Shown: positions 1 to 6,306 of the stretch, piece by piece
Layout of the letters: every line of letters starts with the position of its first letter
Numbering within the stretch: position 1 is the first letter of the stretch
Origin: Thermoplasmata archaeon
GTDB taxonomy: Archaea > Thermoplasmatota > Thermoplasmata > Halarchaeoplasmatales > Halarchaeoplasmataceae
DNA length: 6,505 nucleotides
Assembly (NCBI GenBank): GCA_019594025.1
Contig: JAFDUB010000092.1
Coordinates: 1-6,505, forward strand
Direction: 5' to 3'
The notes under the pieces: model-generated
The model's database searches: none
Told to the model about the DNA's origin: nothing
What the model saw: the letters and a program-made list of their open reading frames with translations, nothing else
Program-made: the position numbers and the translations under genes

Positions 1-3000
1 CTCATTAAACATATCTATCATTTCCTGGGTCGCTTCTATTGCGTGTTCCATCCAGGTTCTACCATCCTCTGCCTCTGCATTCATACTACCAGTAGTATCT
101 ATCATGATTCCCATATCGATCGGCAATCTCATGGTTATATTCTCGCCCACCGGCTCAGCCAACCAGTACGAGTACGGATCGCTGTACGAGAACATGTCGG
201 TGACGGTCACGTTGTGTGACATATCTTCGTCCCAATCGGCGGCGATGTCGGTGTAAACGGTGTCGTAATCTTCGCTCAGGAAGTCGAGAGGTCCTTCGGC
301 GTTGATGTTGGCGATGGTACCTTCGTGACGCCAGTTGGCGGTACCGTTCTCCATATCATCCCAGAAGTAATAGACCGGTGTCCGCACGTAGGCGTGGTTG
401 TTGAAACCCATGTGATCACCGTCCTCGTCTCCTATCTCCTCCACATTGCATAATGGATCGACCAGCACACGTATCGGTCTTTCCGACCCTGCAAAGAGCG
501 GCTGCCAAGTGACTTCGGCTGTGGAAACACCGGACGCCGGTACGTATATGCTCTCGGAAGCTATCTGAGAACCGCCGTCTTTGAACCGTATCAAGGCGTT
601 GGACGGCTGGTGACCTATGTTTCTTATGTGGGCGGTTATCAAGTACGACCTACCCAGCATTGGTCTGGGGTTCTCGATGTTTATGTCCATGGAAGAAACC
701 CGCAGTTCAACACGATGGTCTACGTTACCGAACCAGTCGGTCAGCATGTAAACGTACTCCTGCCTCACCGCCGCTGGGCTGAGGTCCATATCCTCGTCAA
801 AATCGTCGTACCACTCTTCGGCGTAAACCGGTCCCGCAAAATGGGCTAGGTCCACTCCCAGGAAGGTGGTCTTAAAGTTATTGGAAACGTCCTCGTACCT
901 GGCACCGAATACATTTCCCTCATTATCGCGCATAACCTCTACACCGGCTTCCGTTTCGAAGGTTGAAAGATCGCCGGTGCCATGGGCCCGTTCCAAGCTG
1001 TACATCAAACCGTGGGTCATGGGATCGTCTCTGTATCCCCTGATCTCGTCGGGGAACGGCGCATTAATCACCGAGTTTTCATCGATACCTAAAACATCAC
1101 TTACAAAATTCTGCCCGTCCGTTACGTTAGTGGTAAGGTGTCTCAACACCTTATCGCCCACCAGATAGAAACTGCTGGAGTATATCTCCTCCAAGTACTC
1201 CTCAATATTCTCCAGGTCCTCCTCTTGCATAGGTTCTGATGAGTCACCGGTGACCCAGTATATCGAATTATAGCGGGACATCTCATCCACCGACGGTCGT
1301 TCGTCGGTGGTCAATTCGAATATATCATAGGCGTAACCCAGCCTGTCCAGTGATTCGATCAAGTATGGGGTGGTTTCCGCATATGTCGGACTGCCGTCAC
1401 CGTCGACTATAAGAACCGAGAAACGTACCGTAACGGTGTAGTCTTCGTCCTGATAGCGTATATCGTTATTCTCCAGGTTGGTCTCTTCTATCTTGTTATA
1501 GGGGTCGACTATTATAAGCAATTCATGCTCGCCAACGGGTTCGGCGGTCCAGTTGAACGTAACCTCCGCATTACCGCCGTCACCCTCGAGGAAAACCGTC
1601 TGCCGGCTGCCGGATATCAGTTCGTCGTTAACCGACAGCATGACCTCGACGTTGTGTCCATCCATACCGTTATTTCGCAGATTTCCGGTGATCAGCACTT
1701 CGTTTTGGTACATAGGGGTATGGTCGCTGATGGTCTGCTCCGTGATGGCGATATCGTCGCCGTATCGCTCAGTTATATTACCCAGCCAACGCAGTGCCCT
1801 AAAAGTCATAAGCGTTCTACCGCTGGATACGGATTCGAACAAGAACGAGTTGAATAAAGATTTATATCCGTGATCCTGAAGCTCTTCCTCAAAACTGACC
1901 GCAAGACCTTCGTCGTTCCAAGTATCGTCCAATGCCTTATCGGCACCAGATCCGGGCTGAGGCATTATGTAATCACCTTTGTACTCCTGGTTCTGATTCA
2001 CTTCGAACTCGTCCTCGTACTCGAAGGGTATCCCGGCTCCTACGATGTTTTCCCGTGGTGCGTTGGCACCGTCCTCGTCGTCACTGACGATCTGAGTCAT
2101 GAGCCAGTTATTCAGGAATTCGTTTCCACTACCCAGGTCGTCGGCTATACCTTCGCCGATAAGCCAAAGCGCCTTGCCGTCTTCAAGATACTGCTGAAGG
2201 TTGTCTTGGTCTCTACCAGTGAGCGTGGGGTGTGCGTAGACGCCTGTACCGCTACCCTTCGTCCTGCCGGTCATCCAGATGACTACGTCGTAATCTATCA
2301 GGGGATGTGAACCGTCGTCGTATCTAGGACCGTGGGTACCTTCCACCACGGTGCTTTCGTAATTTAGGTCGAGAGAATCTATGGCGCTTCTCATCCTCCT
2401 GGCGTCTCCTCCCTCCTGATGGGTGTCGTCCACAAGCAGTATAAGGGGCAGTACGTACAGCTCTCTGTTTCCCCTATTGGTGGCCGGTGTAGGATCTTCA
2501 CCGCCTTCGGACCTTATGTTCATCGCCTCGACGGTTATATTGTGGGTCCCGGTCATATTCAAAGTCCAGGTTGCCGATACGGTATGCGCACCTCCGGCGG
2601 CCACCGGGACGTCCGGAACGAATCCTACCTCGTATTCTTCTCCATCGGGTGTTTCGTCCCAGAACTCAACATCGACTAATGCAGGACTGCCTCCGGCATT
2701 TTCGATCACCGCCTCGGCGGTTACCGTCTCACGGTTGGTAGGATTCGACGGGTTGAAGGTTATCTTGTTTCCATCCACGATAATATTGGGGGCCTCCATC
2801 ATATCGCCTACGGGACCTACGTTCAAAGTTATGTATTCCGACCTAGCCCAGGCAACCGTGTTGTTCAATGTACCATCCTCAGCAAGCTCCTGGGTATGAT
2901 GGTCCTCTCCTCTATGTACGTACAATCTCAGTGAATAGGTAGCGTTTTCCTGAGAAGCGGATATCCTAATTCTACTGGATTGCGGATAAACAAATCTATC

Positions 3001-3723
3001 GGCCTCCTTTCGAGTCATGTTGTAGATGCTGGAATTCCAGGCACCCTGATCTTCGAATCCTTCTAACTCACCCAAATCCACAAGTACGTGAAGATCGTCG
3101 AGGGTGCCAACGGGAGTACCGATTCGGGAGTATAAAGAAATCTGTCCTCCGGCTTCTACGAAAACCTCCCACTTCTGTGGGTAAACAACATCGGCTTCTT
3201 TAACAAAGGGTCTCTCTCCGATGATATCGGTTATGACCACCTGTCCTTCCCATACTATCTCCTGGAAAGTGCGGATCATGACCGTAATACTGTCGATGGA
3301 CTCTTTCATATGGGTCCAATCGTCGTACCCTAAGTTATCAGGTAGATCCGTCATATCTATTGTTACCCTTTCTCCGATGTCCCAGTACCTTTGATCATCA
3401 CTATCCAGCTGAACTTCGTCGTCATCGAACCTGTATCTATAGGAACGAGTGCTCTCGTCATATGCGATAATATAGATACTGGATTGGATCGGATCGATAA
3501 CGTTCCCGCCTTTGTGTTCGATGATCAATTCGTCATCTATCCCTAATCGAGCTTCCATAGTTAGATAACTCGATCTATCGGGAGATTCCAAGGTACTAAC
3601 GGTGGCGAAAATACTAGCAAAGAGTACCACTGTGATGGAAAGCACCAAGATGGTACCTACCACTTCCGACACCGCACTTTCATCTGTACTAAGCCTGCGT
3701 TTATCAAAATTGCTGCGATTCAA
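1..3723 (-). CDS. Giant pilin-anchored surface protein with CARDB-like, Rossmann/GATase-like and vWFA domains (partial, C-terminus off left edge)
   Basis: The frame is open for 1241 codons from a TTG start to the left edge. An in-frame TAA lies two codons upstream of the TTG, and the next in-frame ATG is residue 56, which would remove the membrane segment, so TTG is the only sensible start. Residues 15-42 (DESAVSEVVGTILVL...) are an archaeal type IV pilin-like N-terminus with one hydrophobic helix. Residues about 50-190 resemble the pilin beta domain (EHKGGNVIDP, then IGERVTIDM). CARDB-like beta domains lie near 313-430, 655-760 and 1003-1112; the second ends in the typical EETNLENND. Rossmann/GATase-like domains lie near 427-648 (LLVDD, then DYDVVIWMTG at 477-486) and 768-1000 (LIVDGDG, then YWVTG at 822-826). 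A linker (about 1115-1200) leads into a vWFA domain with a MIDAS-like DTTGSM at 1209-1214. The protein is acidic, has about 12 extracellular NxS/T sequons and apparently one Cys. It probably sits outside the cell, tethered by its N-terminus, in adhesion or envelope architecture. The domain calls are from pattern recognition; the function is inferred. Confidence 0.85.
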   Translation of the reverse strand, partial: MNRSNFDKRRLSTDESAVSEVVGTILVLSITVVLFASIFATVSTLESPDRSSYLTMEARLGIDDELIIEHKGGNVIDPIQSSIYIIAYDESTRSYRYRFDDDEVQLDSDDQRYWDIGERVTIDMTDLPDNLGYDDWTHMKESIDSITVMIRTFQEIVWEGQVVITDIIGERPFVKEADVVYPQKWEVFVEAGGQISLYSRIGTPVGTLDDLHVLVDLGELEGFEDQGAWNSSIYNMTRKEADRFVYPQSSRIRISASQENATYSLRLYVHRGEDHHTQELAEDGTLNNTVAWARSEYITLNVGPVGDMMEAPNIIVDGNKITFNPSNPTNRETVTAEAVIENAGGSPALVDVEFWDETPDGEEYEVGFVPDVPVAAGGAHTVSATWTLNMTGTHNITVEAMNIRSEGGEDPTPATNRGNRELYVLPLILLVDDTHQEGGDARRMRSAIDSLDLNYESTVVEGTHGPRYDDGSHPLIDYDVVIWMTGRTKGSGTGVYAHPTLTGRDQDNLQQYLEDGKALWLIGEGIADDLGSGNEFLNNWLMTQIVSDDEDGANAPRENIVGAGIPFEYEDEFEVNQNQEYKGDYIMPQPGSGADKALDDTWNDEGLAVSFEEELQDHGYKSLFNSFLFESVSSGRTLMTFRALRWLGNITERYGDDIAITEQTISDHTPMYQNEVLITGNLRNNGMDGHNVEVMLSVNDELISGSRQTVFLEGDGGNAEVTFNWTAEPVGEHELLIIVDPYNKIEETNLENNDIRYQDEDYTVTVRFSVLIVDGDGSPTYAETTPYLIESLDRLGYAYDIFELTTDERPSVDEMSRYNSIYWVTGDSSEPMQEEDLENIEEYLEEIYSSSFYLVGDKVLRHLTTNVTDGQNFVSDVLGIDENSVINAPFPDEIRGYRDDPMTHGLMYSLERAHGTGDLSTFETEAGVEVMRDNEGNVFGARYEDVSNNFKTTFLGVDLAHFAGPVYAEEWYDDFDEDMDLSPAAVRQEYVYMLTDWFGNVDHRVELRVSSMDINIENPRPMLGRSYLITAHIRNIGHQPSNALIRFKDGGSQIASESIYVPASGVSTAEVTWQPLFAGSERPIRVLVDPLCNVEEIGDEDGDHMGFNNHAYVRTPVYYFWDDMENGTANWRHEGTIANINAEGPLDFLSEDYDTVYTDIAADWDEDMSHNVTVTDMFSYSDPYSYWLAEPVGENITMRLPIDMGIMIDTTGSMNAEAEDGRTWMEHAIEATQEMIDMFNE

Positions 3724-3730
3724 ACTTTAT

Positions 3731-3736
3731 ACCCCC
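3731..3736 (-). promoter_or_regulatory. Shine-Dalgarno-like site for the surface protein
   Basis: On the minus strand this reads GGGGGT, one mismatch from GGAGGT. It lies 7 nt before the TTG codon at 3723-3721, which supports that non-ATG start. Confidence 0.55.
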
Positions 3737-3768
3737 AAAGATTGTATTGGCAACTAGTCCTTCGAAAA

Positions 3769-3776
3769 TATATAAA
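3769..3776 (-). promoter_or_regulatory. TATA box for the surface protein gene
   Basis: The minus strand reads TTTATATA here, centred about 49 bp before the TTG start. With the usual archaeal TATA-to-start-site distance of about 25 bp, transcription would begin near 3747. That leaves a leader of roughly 24 nt, long enough to contain the GGGGGT site. Confidence 0.6.
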
Positions 3777-3784
3777 CGTTGTGT

Positions 3785-3811
3785 GGTAATCACCATCTAT
3801 AGATGGTAATC
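3785..3811. repeat. 7-bp direct repeat with 20-bp period overlapping the palindrome
   Basis: GGTAATC occurs at 3785-3791 and again at 3805-3811. The 20-bp period is about two turns of B-DNA, which would place both copies on the same face of the helix. The second copy overlaps the right arm of the 16-bp palindrome. This could reflect cooperative binding by a regulator, or chance in a short AT-rich stretch. Confidence 0.4.
3792..3807. promoter_or_regulatory. Perfect 16-bp palindrome, candidate operator between divergent promoters
   Basis: ACCATCTATAGATGGT is identical to its own reverse complement over all 16 bases. Its centre is about 27 bp from the centre of the minus-strand TATA box and about 28.5 bp from the plus-strand one. 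It therefore sits just upstream of the TFB-recognition side of both promoters, where archaeal activators commonly bind. A dimeric helix-turn-helix regulator is a reasonable inference; no such regulator is encoded in the window. Confidence 0.5.
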
Positions 3812-3824
3812 TAGCTCGACAACA

Positions 3825-3831
3825 CTTAAAT
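3825..3831 (+). promoter_or_regulatory. TATA box for the dehydrogenase/acetyltransferase operon
   Basis: CTTAAAT preceded by ACAACA fits an archaeal BRE/TATA element. Its centre is 35 bp before the ATG at 3863, giving a predicted leader of about 10 nt with no good Shine-Dalgarno site. The spacing matches that of the promoter assigned to the TPR gene. Confidence 0.5.
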
Positions 3832-3862
3832 CACCCCGAATACATAACCTTCGAGAGCAAAC

Positions 3863-4837
3863 ATGAAGATAGGTGTTGTGGGCGTCGGCTCGATGGGTCA
3901 AAATCACGCTCGAGTGCTGAACCAAATGGGGCACCTCTGTGCAGTGGTCGATAGAAAAAAAGAAGTGGCTAAAAAAACCGGTGAAAAACACGACGTACCG
4001 TGGTTCACCGATTTAAACGACATGCTGAAGAAGAAACCGGATGCGGTCACCGTTGCCACCCCGGCGGGAACACATATTGAGGTATGCAGAGAGATAATTG
4101 AAAATGGAACCGCTCTGCTGGTGGAAAAACCCATTGCATTATCTTTAAAAAATGCTGAAAGGTTGTTACGTTTAGCAGAGGATAACGACGTGCTTTTGGC
4201 GGTAGGTATGATCGAAAGGCACAACCCCGTGGTATCCTCCGCAAAGAAGATACTTGAAGAAGGTGACGTAGGCGACTTGATCACCATCAGTTCAAAACGG
4301 GTTAGTTCATTTCCAACACGTGTAGCCGACATGGGTGTGATACACGACCTTGCCATACACGACGTGGACGTGATGCGCTATCTGATAGGTGAAGAACCAG
4401 AAAGGGTCTTCGCCTTAGGAGGACCGTTCGATCAAGGGCAGTACGAAGATCATGCGAACGTTATGCTGTACTTTCCAGGAGATATAACCGGTGTACTCGA
4501 AGTAAACTGGCTCACCCCTCACAAAGTGAGGAACCTATCCCTAACCTGTTCCAAGGACTTCATCGAAATAGATTACATCGCCCAGTCTCTGGTGGTTTCT
4601 TCATCCCGTCTCATGGAGTACGATACCAGCAACCTATTCGACATACCGCTGGAGCACAACATACGAAAGTACACCGTCAAGCGGCAGGAGCCCCTGATGA
4701 AAGAGATGCAGGACTTCGTAGAGGCCGTCCGAGGTGAGCATCCTCCCCTTGTCGACGGTGAGGACGGTATGTTGAGCATGAAGGTGGTGGACGCCGCTAG
4801 ACGTTCCATGGTCCAAGGGAAGGAGGTAACCTTTTGA
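3863..4837 (+). CDS. Gfo/Idh/MocA-family NAD(P)-dependent sugar dehydrogenase, probably UDP-GlcNAc 3-dehydrogenase-like
   Basis: This 324-residue protein has the usual length of the family. An N-terminal Rossmann fold begins at once with GVVGVGSMG (GxGxxG at residues 7-12), so the ATG start is secure. The family signature EKP is at 88-90 and GMIERHNP at 115-122. The C-terminal alpha/beta domain carries HDLAIHD at 161-167, where family members place a catalytic His. The stretch KRV..FPTRVADMGVIHDLAIHDVDVM closely resembles archaeal enzymes that oxidise C3 of UDP-N-acetylglucosamine, the first step toward 3-amino and 3-acetamido sugars in surface glycans. It is cytoplasmic and first in an operon, with the next gene overlapping by 4 nt. 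The family call is firm. The substrate rests on resemblance and on the acetyltransferase neighbour; inositol or other sugar dehydrogenase activity is the alternative. Confidence 0.9.
   Translation: MKIGVVGVGSMGQNHARVLNQMGHLCAVVDRKKEVAKKTGEKHDVPWFTDLNDMLKKKPDAVTVATPAGTHIEVCREIIENGTALLVEKPIALSLKNAERLLRLAEDNDVLLAVGMIERHNPVVSSAKKILEEGDVGDLITISSKRVSSFPTRVADMGVIHDLAIHDVDVMRYLIGEEPERVFALGGPFDQGQYEDHANVMLYFPGDITGVLEVNWLTPHKVRNLSLTCSKDFIEIDYIAQSLVVSSSRLMEYDTSNLFDIPLEHNIRKYTVKRQEPLMKEMQDFVEAVRGEHPPLVDGEDGMLSMKVVDAARRSMVQGKEVTF
4822..4827 (+). promoter_or_regulatory. Shine-Dalgarno site that selects a TTG start
   Basis: GGAGGT lies inside the 3' end of the dehydrogenase gene. It is 6 nt before TTG at 4834 but 15 nt before the in-frame ATG at 4843, so TTG is the favoured start of the acetyltransferase. 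Confidence 0.75.
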
Positions 4838-5415
4838 AGAAAATGGGACCCATGGAGAAGGGAAAAAACGTTCATATATCCGACAGTGTGATAGTCGGTC
4901 ATCCCGGAAAAAAAAACAAGCTGCTGCTAAAAAAAGGAAGGTTCGATAAGCTCGAACCGGTTGTGATCGGCGACAACGTACTGGTAAGGGATCACTCGGT
5001 CATATATGCAGGGGTGTCCTTGGGCACAGGGGTGGAAACAGGTCACAACGTACTCATAAGAGAGGAGACCACAGTAGGCGAAGAAACCATCGTAGGCAGC
5101 GGGACCGTTATAGAAGCCCACTGCCGCATCGGAAAAAAAGTCTCCCTCCAGAGCGGTGTTTACTTATCAAACGGGACCGTAATCGAGGACAGAGCTTTTT
5201 TGGGACCGATGGTTTGTATAACCAACGACCGGTATATGAACAGTAACGTTGAAAAGTGCATAGTTCACTACGGTGCAAAGATCGGTGCGGGAACCATCAT
5301 ACTCGCAGGTGTGGAAGTCGGAGAAAAGGCACTCGTAGGCGCGGGTTCTCTGGTGACGGAAGACGTCCCTGCTCAAAAAAAGGTCTATGGAGTACCTGCG
5401 AAGATCAAAAGGTAA
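4834..5415 (+). CDS. Left-handed beta-helix (hexapeptide repeat) N-acetyltransferase, WbpD-like
   Basis: The product has 193 residues. Imperfect hexapeptide repeats of the [LIV]-G-x4 type run from about 44 to 117 and from 142 to 176, predicting a left-handed beta helix that trimerises and binds acetyl-CoA. ETGHNVLIRE (68-77), GPMVCITNDRY (124-134) and the closing VPAQKKVYGVPAK are typical of nucleotide-sugar acetyltransferases that acetylate a 3-amino group; His71 is a candidate catalytic residue. The TTG start gives MKKMGPMEKG and overlaps the preceding stop codon (TTGA), so the two genes are translationally coupled. With the dehydrogenase it would supply the first and last steps of 3-acetamido sugar formation; the intervening aminotransferase is not in the window. 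The A-rich codons include a run of nine A's at 4908-4916, with the frame intact. Another O- or N-acetyltransferase of the same fold is possible. Confidence 0.88.
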   Translation: MKKMGPMEKGKNVHISDSVIVGHPGKKNKLLLKKGRFDKLEPVVIGDNVLVRDHSVIYAGVSLGTGVETGHNVLIREETTVGEETIVGSGTVIEAHCRIGKKVSLQSGVYLSNGTVIEDRAFLGPMVCITNDRYMNSNVEKCIVHYGAKIGAGTIILAGVEVGEKALVGAGSLVTEDVPAQKKVYGVPAKIKR

Positions 5416-5421
5416 AGGCTT

Positions 5422-5435
5422 AGAAAGATTTATTT
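5422..5435 (+). promoter_or_regulatory. BRE/TATA element for the TPR gene
   Basis: AGAAAG (BRE-like) is followed by ATTTATTT, centred about 35 bp before the ATG at 5467, which predicts a leader of about 10 nt. The T-run at 5433-5437 may also help terminate the upstream operon, since archaeal polymerase stops on T-rich tracts. That second role is only an inference. Confidence 0.55.
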
Positions 5436-5466
5436 TTGCCACTGACGATTGTACCTTTGAGATAAA

Positions 5467-5952
5467 ATGACAGACGCACAAAAACTGCTGGAAGAAGGTG
5501 AAAGATTGCTCAATGAATTCGACTTCGAGGGAGCGTACAAAAAATTCGACAAGGCCCTCAAAAAGGAAAAGTGTGCTCCGGCATACTTCGGTAGGGCGGA
5601 AGCCGCCCTTGGTTTACACGAGATCGAATCGGACAGTATAATCGACGATTACGAGAAGGCCATCGAAATCCAGGACGACCCCTTCTATCGGCAGGCGGTG
5701 GCTTCTTTCTGCGTGGACGTCGGTAAGTTTGAGAAGGCTGAAAAACACTACAGAAAAGCGGCGGAACTCGACCCGGAAAACAAGGCGAACTATCTTTCCG
5801 AATTCGCCGTGGGATATCGGTTCAAAGCACCGGTGATGATGCAGAAATTCCTGGCTCAGGGTGGTGAAGATATCATCTTACGTAAAGCGCTGAACTACAT
5901 GCTCGAGGCTATGGAGATCGAAAGAGAAAAGGCGGTCGAACTGCTAAAATAA
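5467..5952 (+). CDS. Small tetratricopeptide repeat (TPR) protein
   Basis: This 161-residue protein is almost entirely predicted helix, with no signal peptide or membrane segment, so it is probably cytoplasmic. TPR-like units are visible at about 4-35 (LLNEFDFEGAYKKFDKAL), 38-70 (AYFGRAEAALGL, then DYEKAIEI, with a small insertion) and 73-106. The last is the most canonical (GKFEKAEKHYRKAAELDPEN). Residues 107-161 continue as helices without a clear TPR consensus. TPR proteins act as protein-binding scaffolds, and the partner cannot be read from the sequence. It has its own promoter-like element and lies 51 bp after the acetyltransferase gene and 50 bp before tfs, so it may be transcribed alone. 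The coding call is strong; the specific role is unknown. Confidence 0.85.
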   Translation: MTDAQKLLEEGERLLNEFDFEGAYKKFDKALKKEKCAPAYFGRAEAALGLHEIESDSIIDDYEKAIEIQDDPFYRQAVASFCVDVGKFEKAEKHYRKAAELDPENKANYLSEFAVGYRFKAPVMMQKFLAQGGEDIILRKALNYMLEAMEIEREKAVELLK

Positions 5953-5960
5953 ATACCTAC

Positions 5961-5977
5961 CCACAAAACTTATAATA
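5961..5977 (+). promoter_or_regulatory. Strong BRE/TATA element for tfs
   Basis: CCACAAAA is followed by CTTATAATA, the clearest archaeal promoter in the window. The TATA centre is 30 bp before the ATG at 6003, so the transcript should start within about 5 nt of the start codon and be leaderless or nearly so. GGAAG at 5991-5995 would then lie mostly outside the mRNA. Confidence 0.7.
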
Positions 5978-6002
5978 TAGTGCCTAGAATGGAAGAAACA
6001 CC

Positions 6003-6305
6003 ATGTTCTGCGAAAAATGCAAGTCACTGATGATCCCGTTAAACGGCACTTGGGTATGTAAAAAGTGCGATTACCAAAAAAAAGTGAACAAAAAGGACAG
6101 TCATGTGATAACCACGAAGAGAGAGGAGCACGAGTTGGTCGTCATAGACGAAGAGGTCGATACCCTACCGAAAACGAAGGCAAGATGTTCGAAATGCGAT
6201 AATACCGAAGCTTTCTGGCGCCTGCAGCAGACCCGGGCCGCGGACGAACCCGAAACCCGTATCTACAGGTGCACCGAATGTGGACATACTTGGAGGGAGT
6301 ATTGA
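6003..6305 (+). CDS. tfs: Transcription elongation factor TFS (archaeal TFIIS/RPB9-like)
   Basis: This 100-residue protein has the usual length for archaeal TFS. The N-terminal zinc ribbon has C3, C6, C19 and C22 (FCEKCKSLM and WVCKKC). An acidic linker follows, and the C-terminal zinc ribbon has C62, C65, C90 and C93. The diagnostic QTRAADEPETRIYRC segment is intact, with the paired acidic residues D81 and E82 at the tip of the loop that enters the RNA polymerase channel. These stimulate cleavage of backtracked RNA, allowing elongation to restart and improving fidelity. The protein ends with GHTWREY, as is usual in the family. It has its own strong promoter and is followed after 1 nt by a GNAT gene. 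Both the loop acids and all eight zinc ligands are present, so this is an active TFS and not one of the inhibitory paralogues that alter the loop. Confidence 0.97.
   Translation: MFCEKCKSLMIPLNGTWVCKKCDYQKKVNKKDSHVITTKREEHELVVIDEEVDTLPKTKARCSKCDNTEAFWRLQQTRAADEPETRIYRCTECGHTWREY
6292..6296 (+). promoter_or_regulatory. Shine-Dalgarno site for the GNAT gene, inside tfs
   Basis: GGAGG within the last codons of tfs, extended as GGAGGGAG to 6299, ends 10 nt before the ATG at 6307 (7 nt from the extended match). It supports translation from a shared mRNA. Confidence 0.65.
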
Positions 6306-6306
6306 A

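Noticed and set aside
723..2445. Glutamine amidotransferase activity in the Rossmann-like modules
   Set aside because: No Cys is present at the expected nucleophile elbow in either module (GEG and GDK instead), and the context is extracellular.
610..2899. Several plus-strand open frames of 79-158 codons
   Set aside because: They lie wholly antisense to the long minus-strand surface protein, have no family-like motifs and overlap each other. The minus-strand frame has clear domains and stays open for 1241 codons, so these are shadows of its codon bias.
3792..3807. The palindrome as an intrinsic terminator hairpin
   Set aside because: It has no loop, is not followed by a T-run, and lies between two divergent starts where no transcript ends.
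3797..4902. Minus-strand open frames opposite the dehydrogenase gene
   Set aside because: They are low-complexity shadow translations with no recognisable domains, opposite a gene with clear catalytic motifs.
4927..5481. Minus-strand open frames opposite the acetyltransferase gene
   Set aside because: They are antisense to a clear hexapeptide-repeat protein and show no coherent protein features or start signals.
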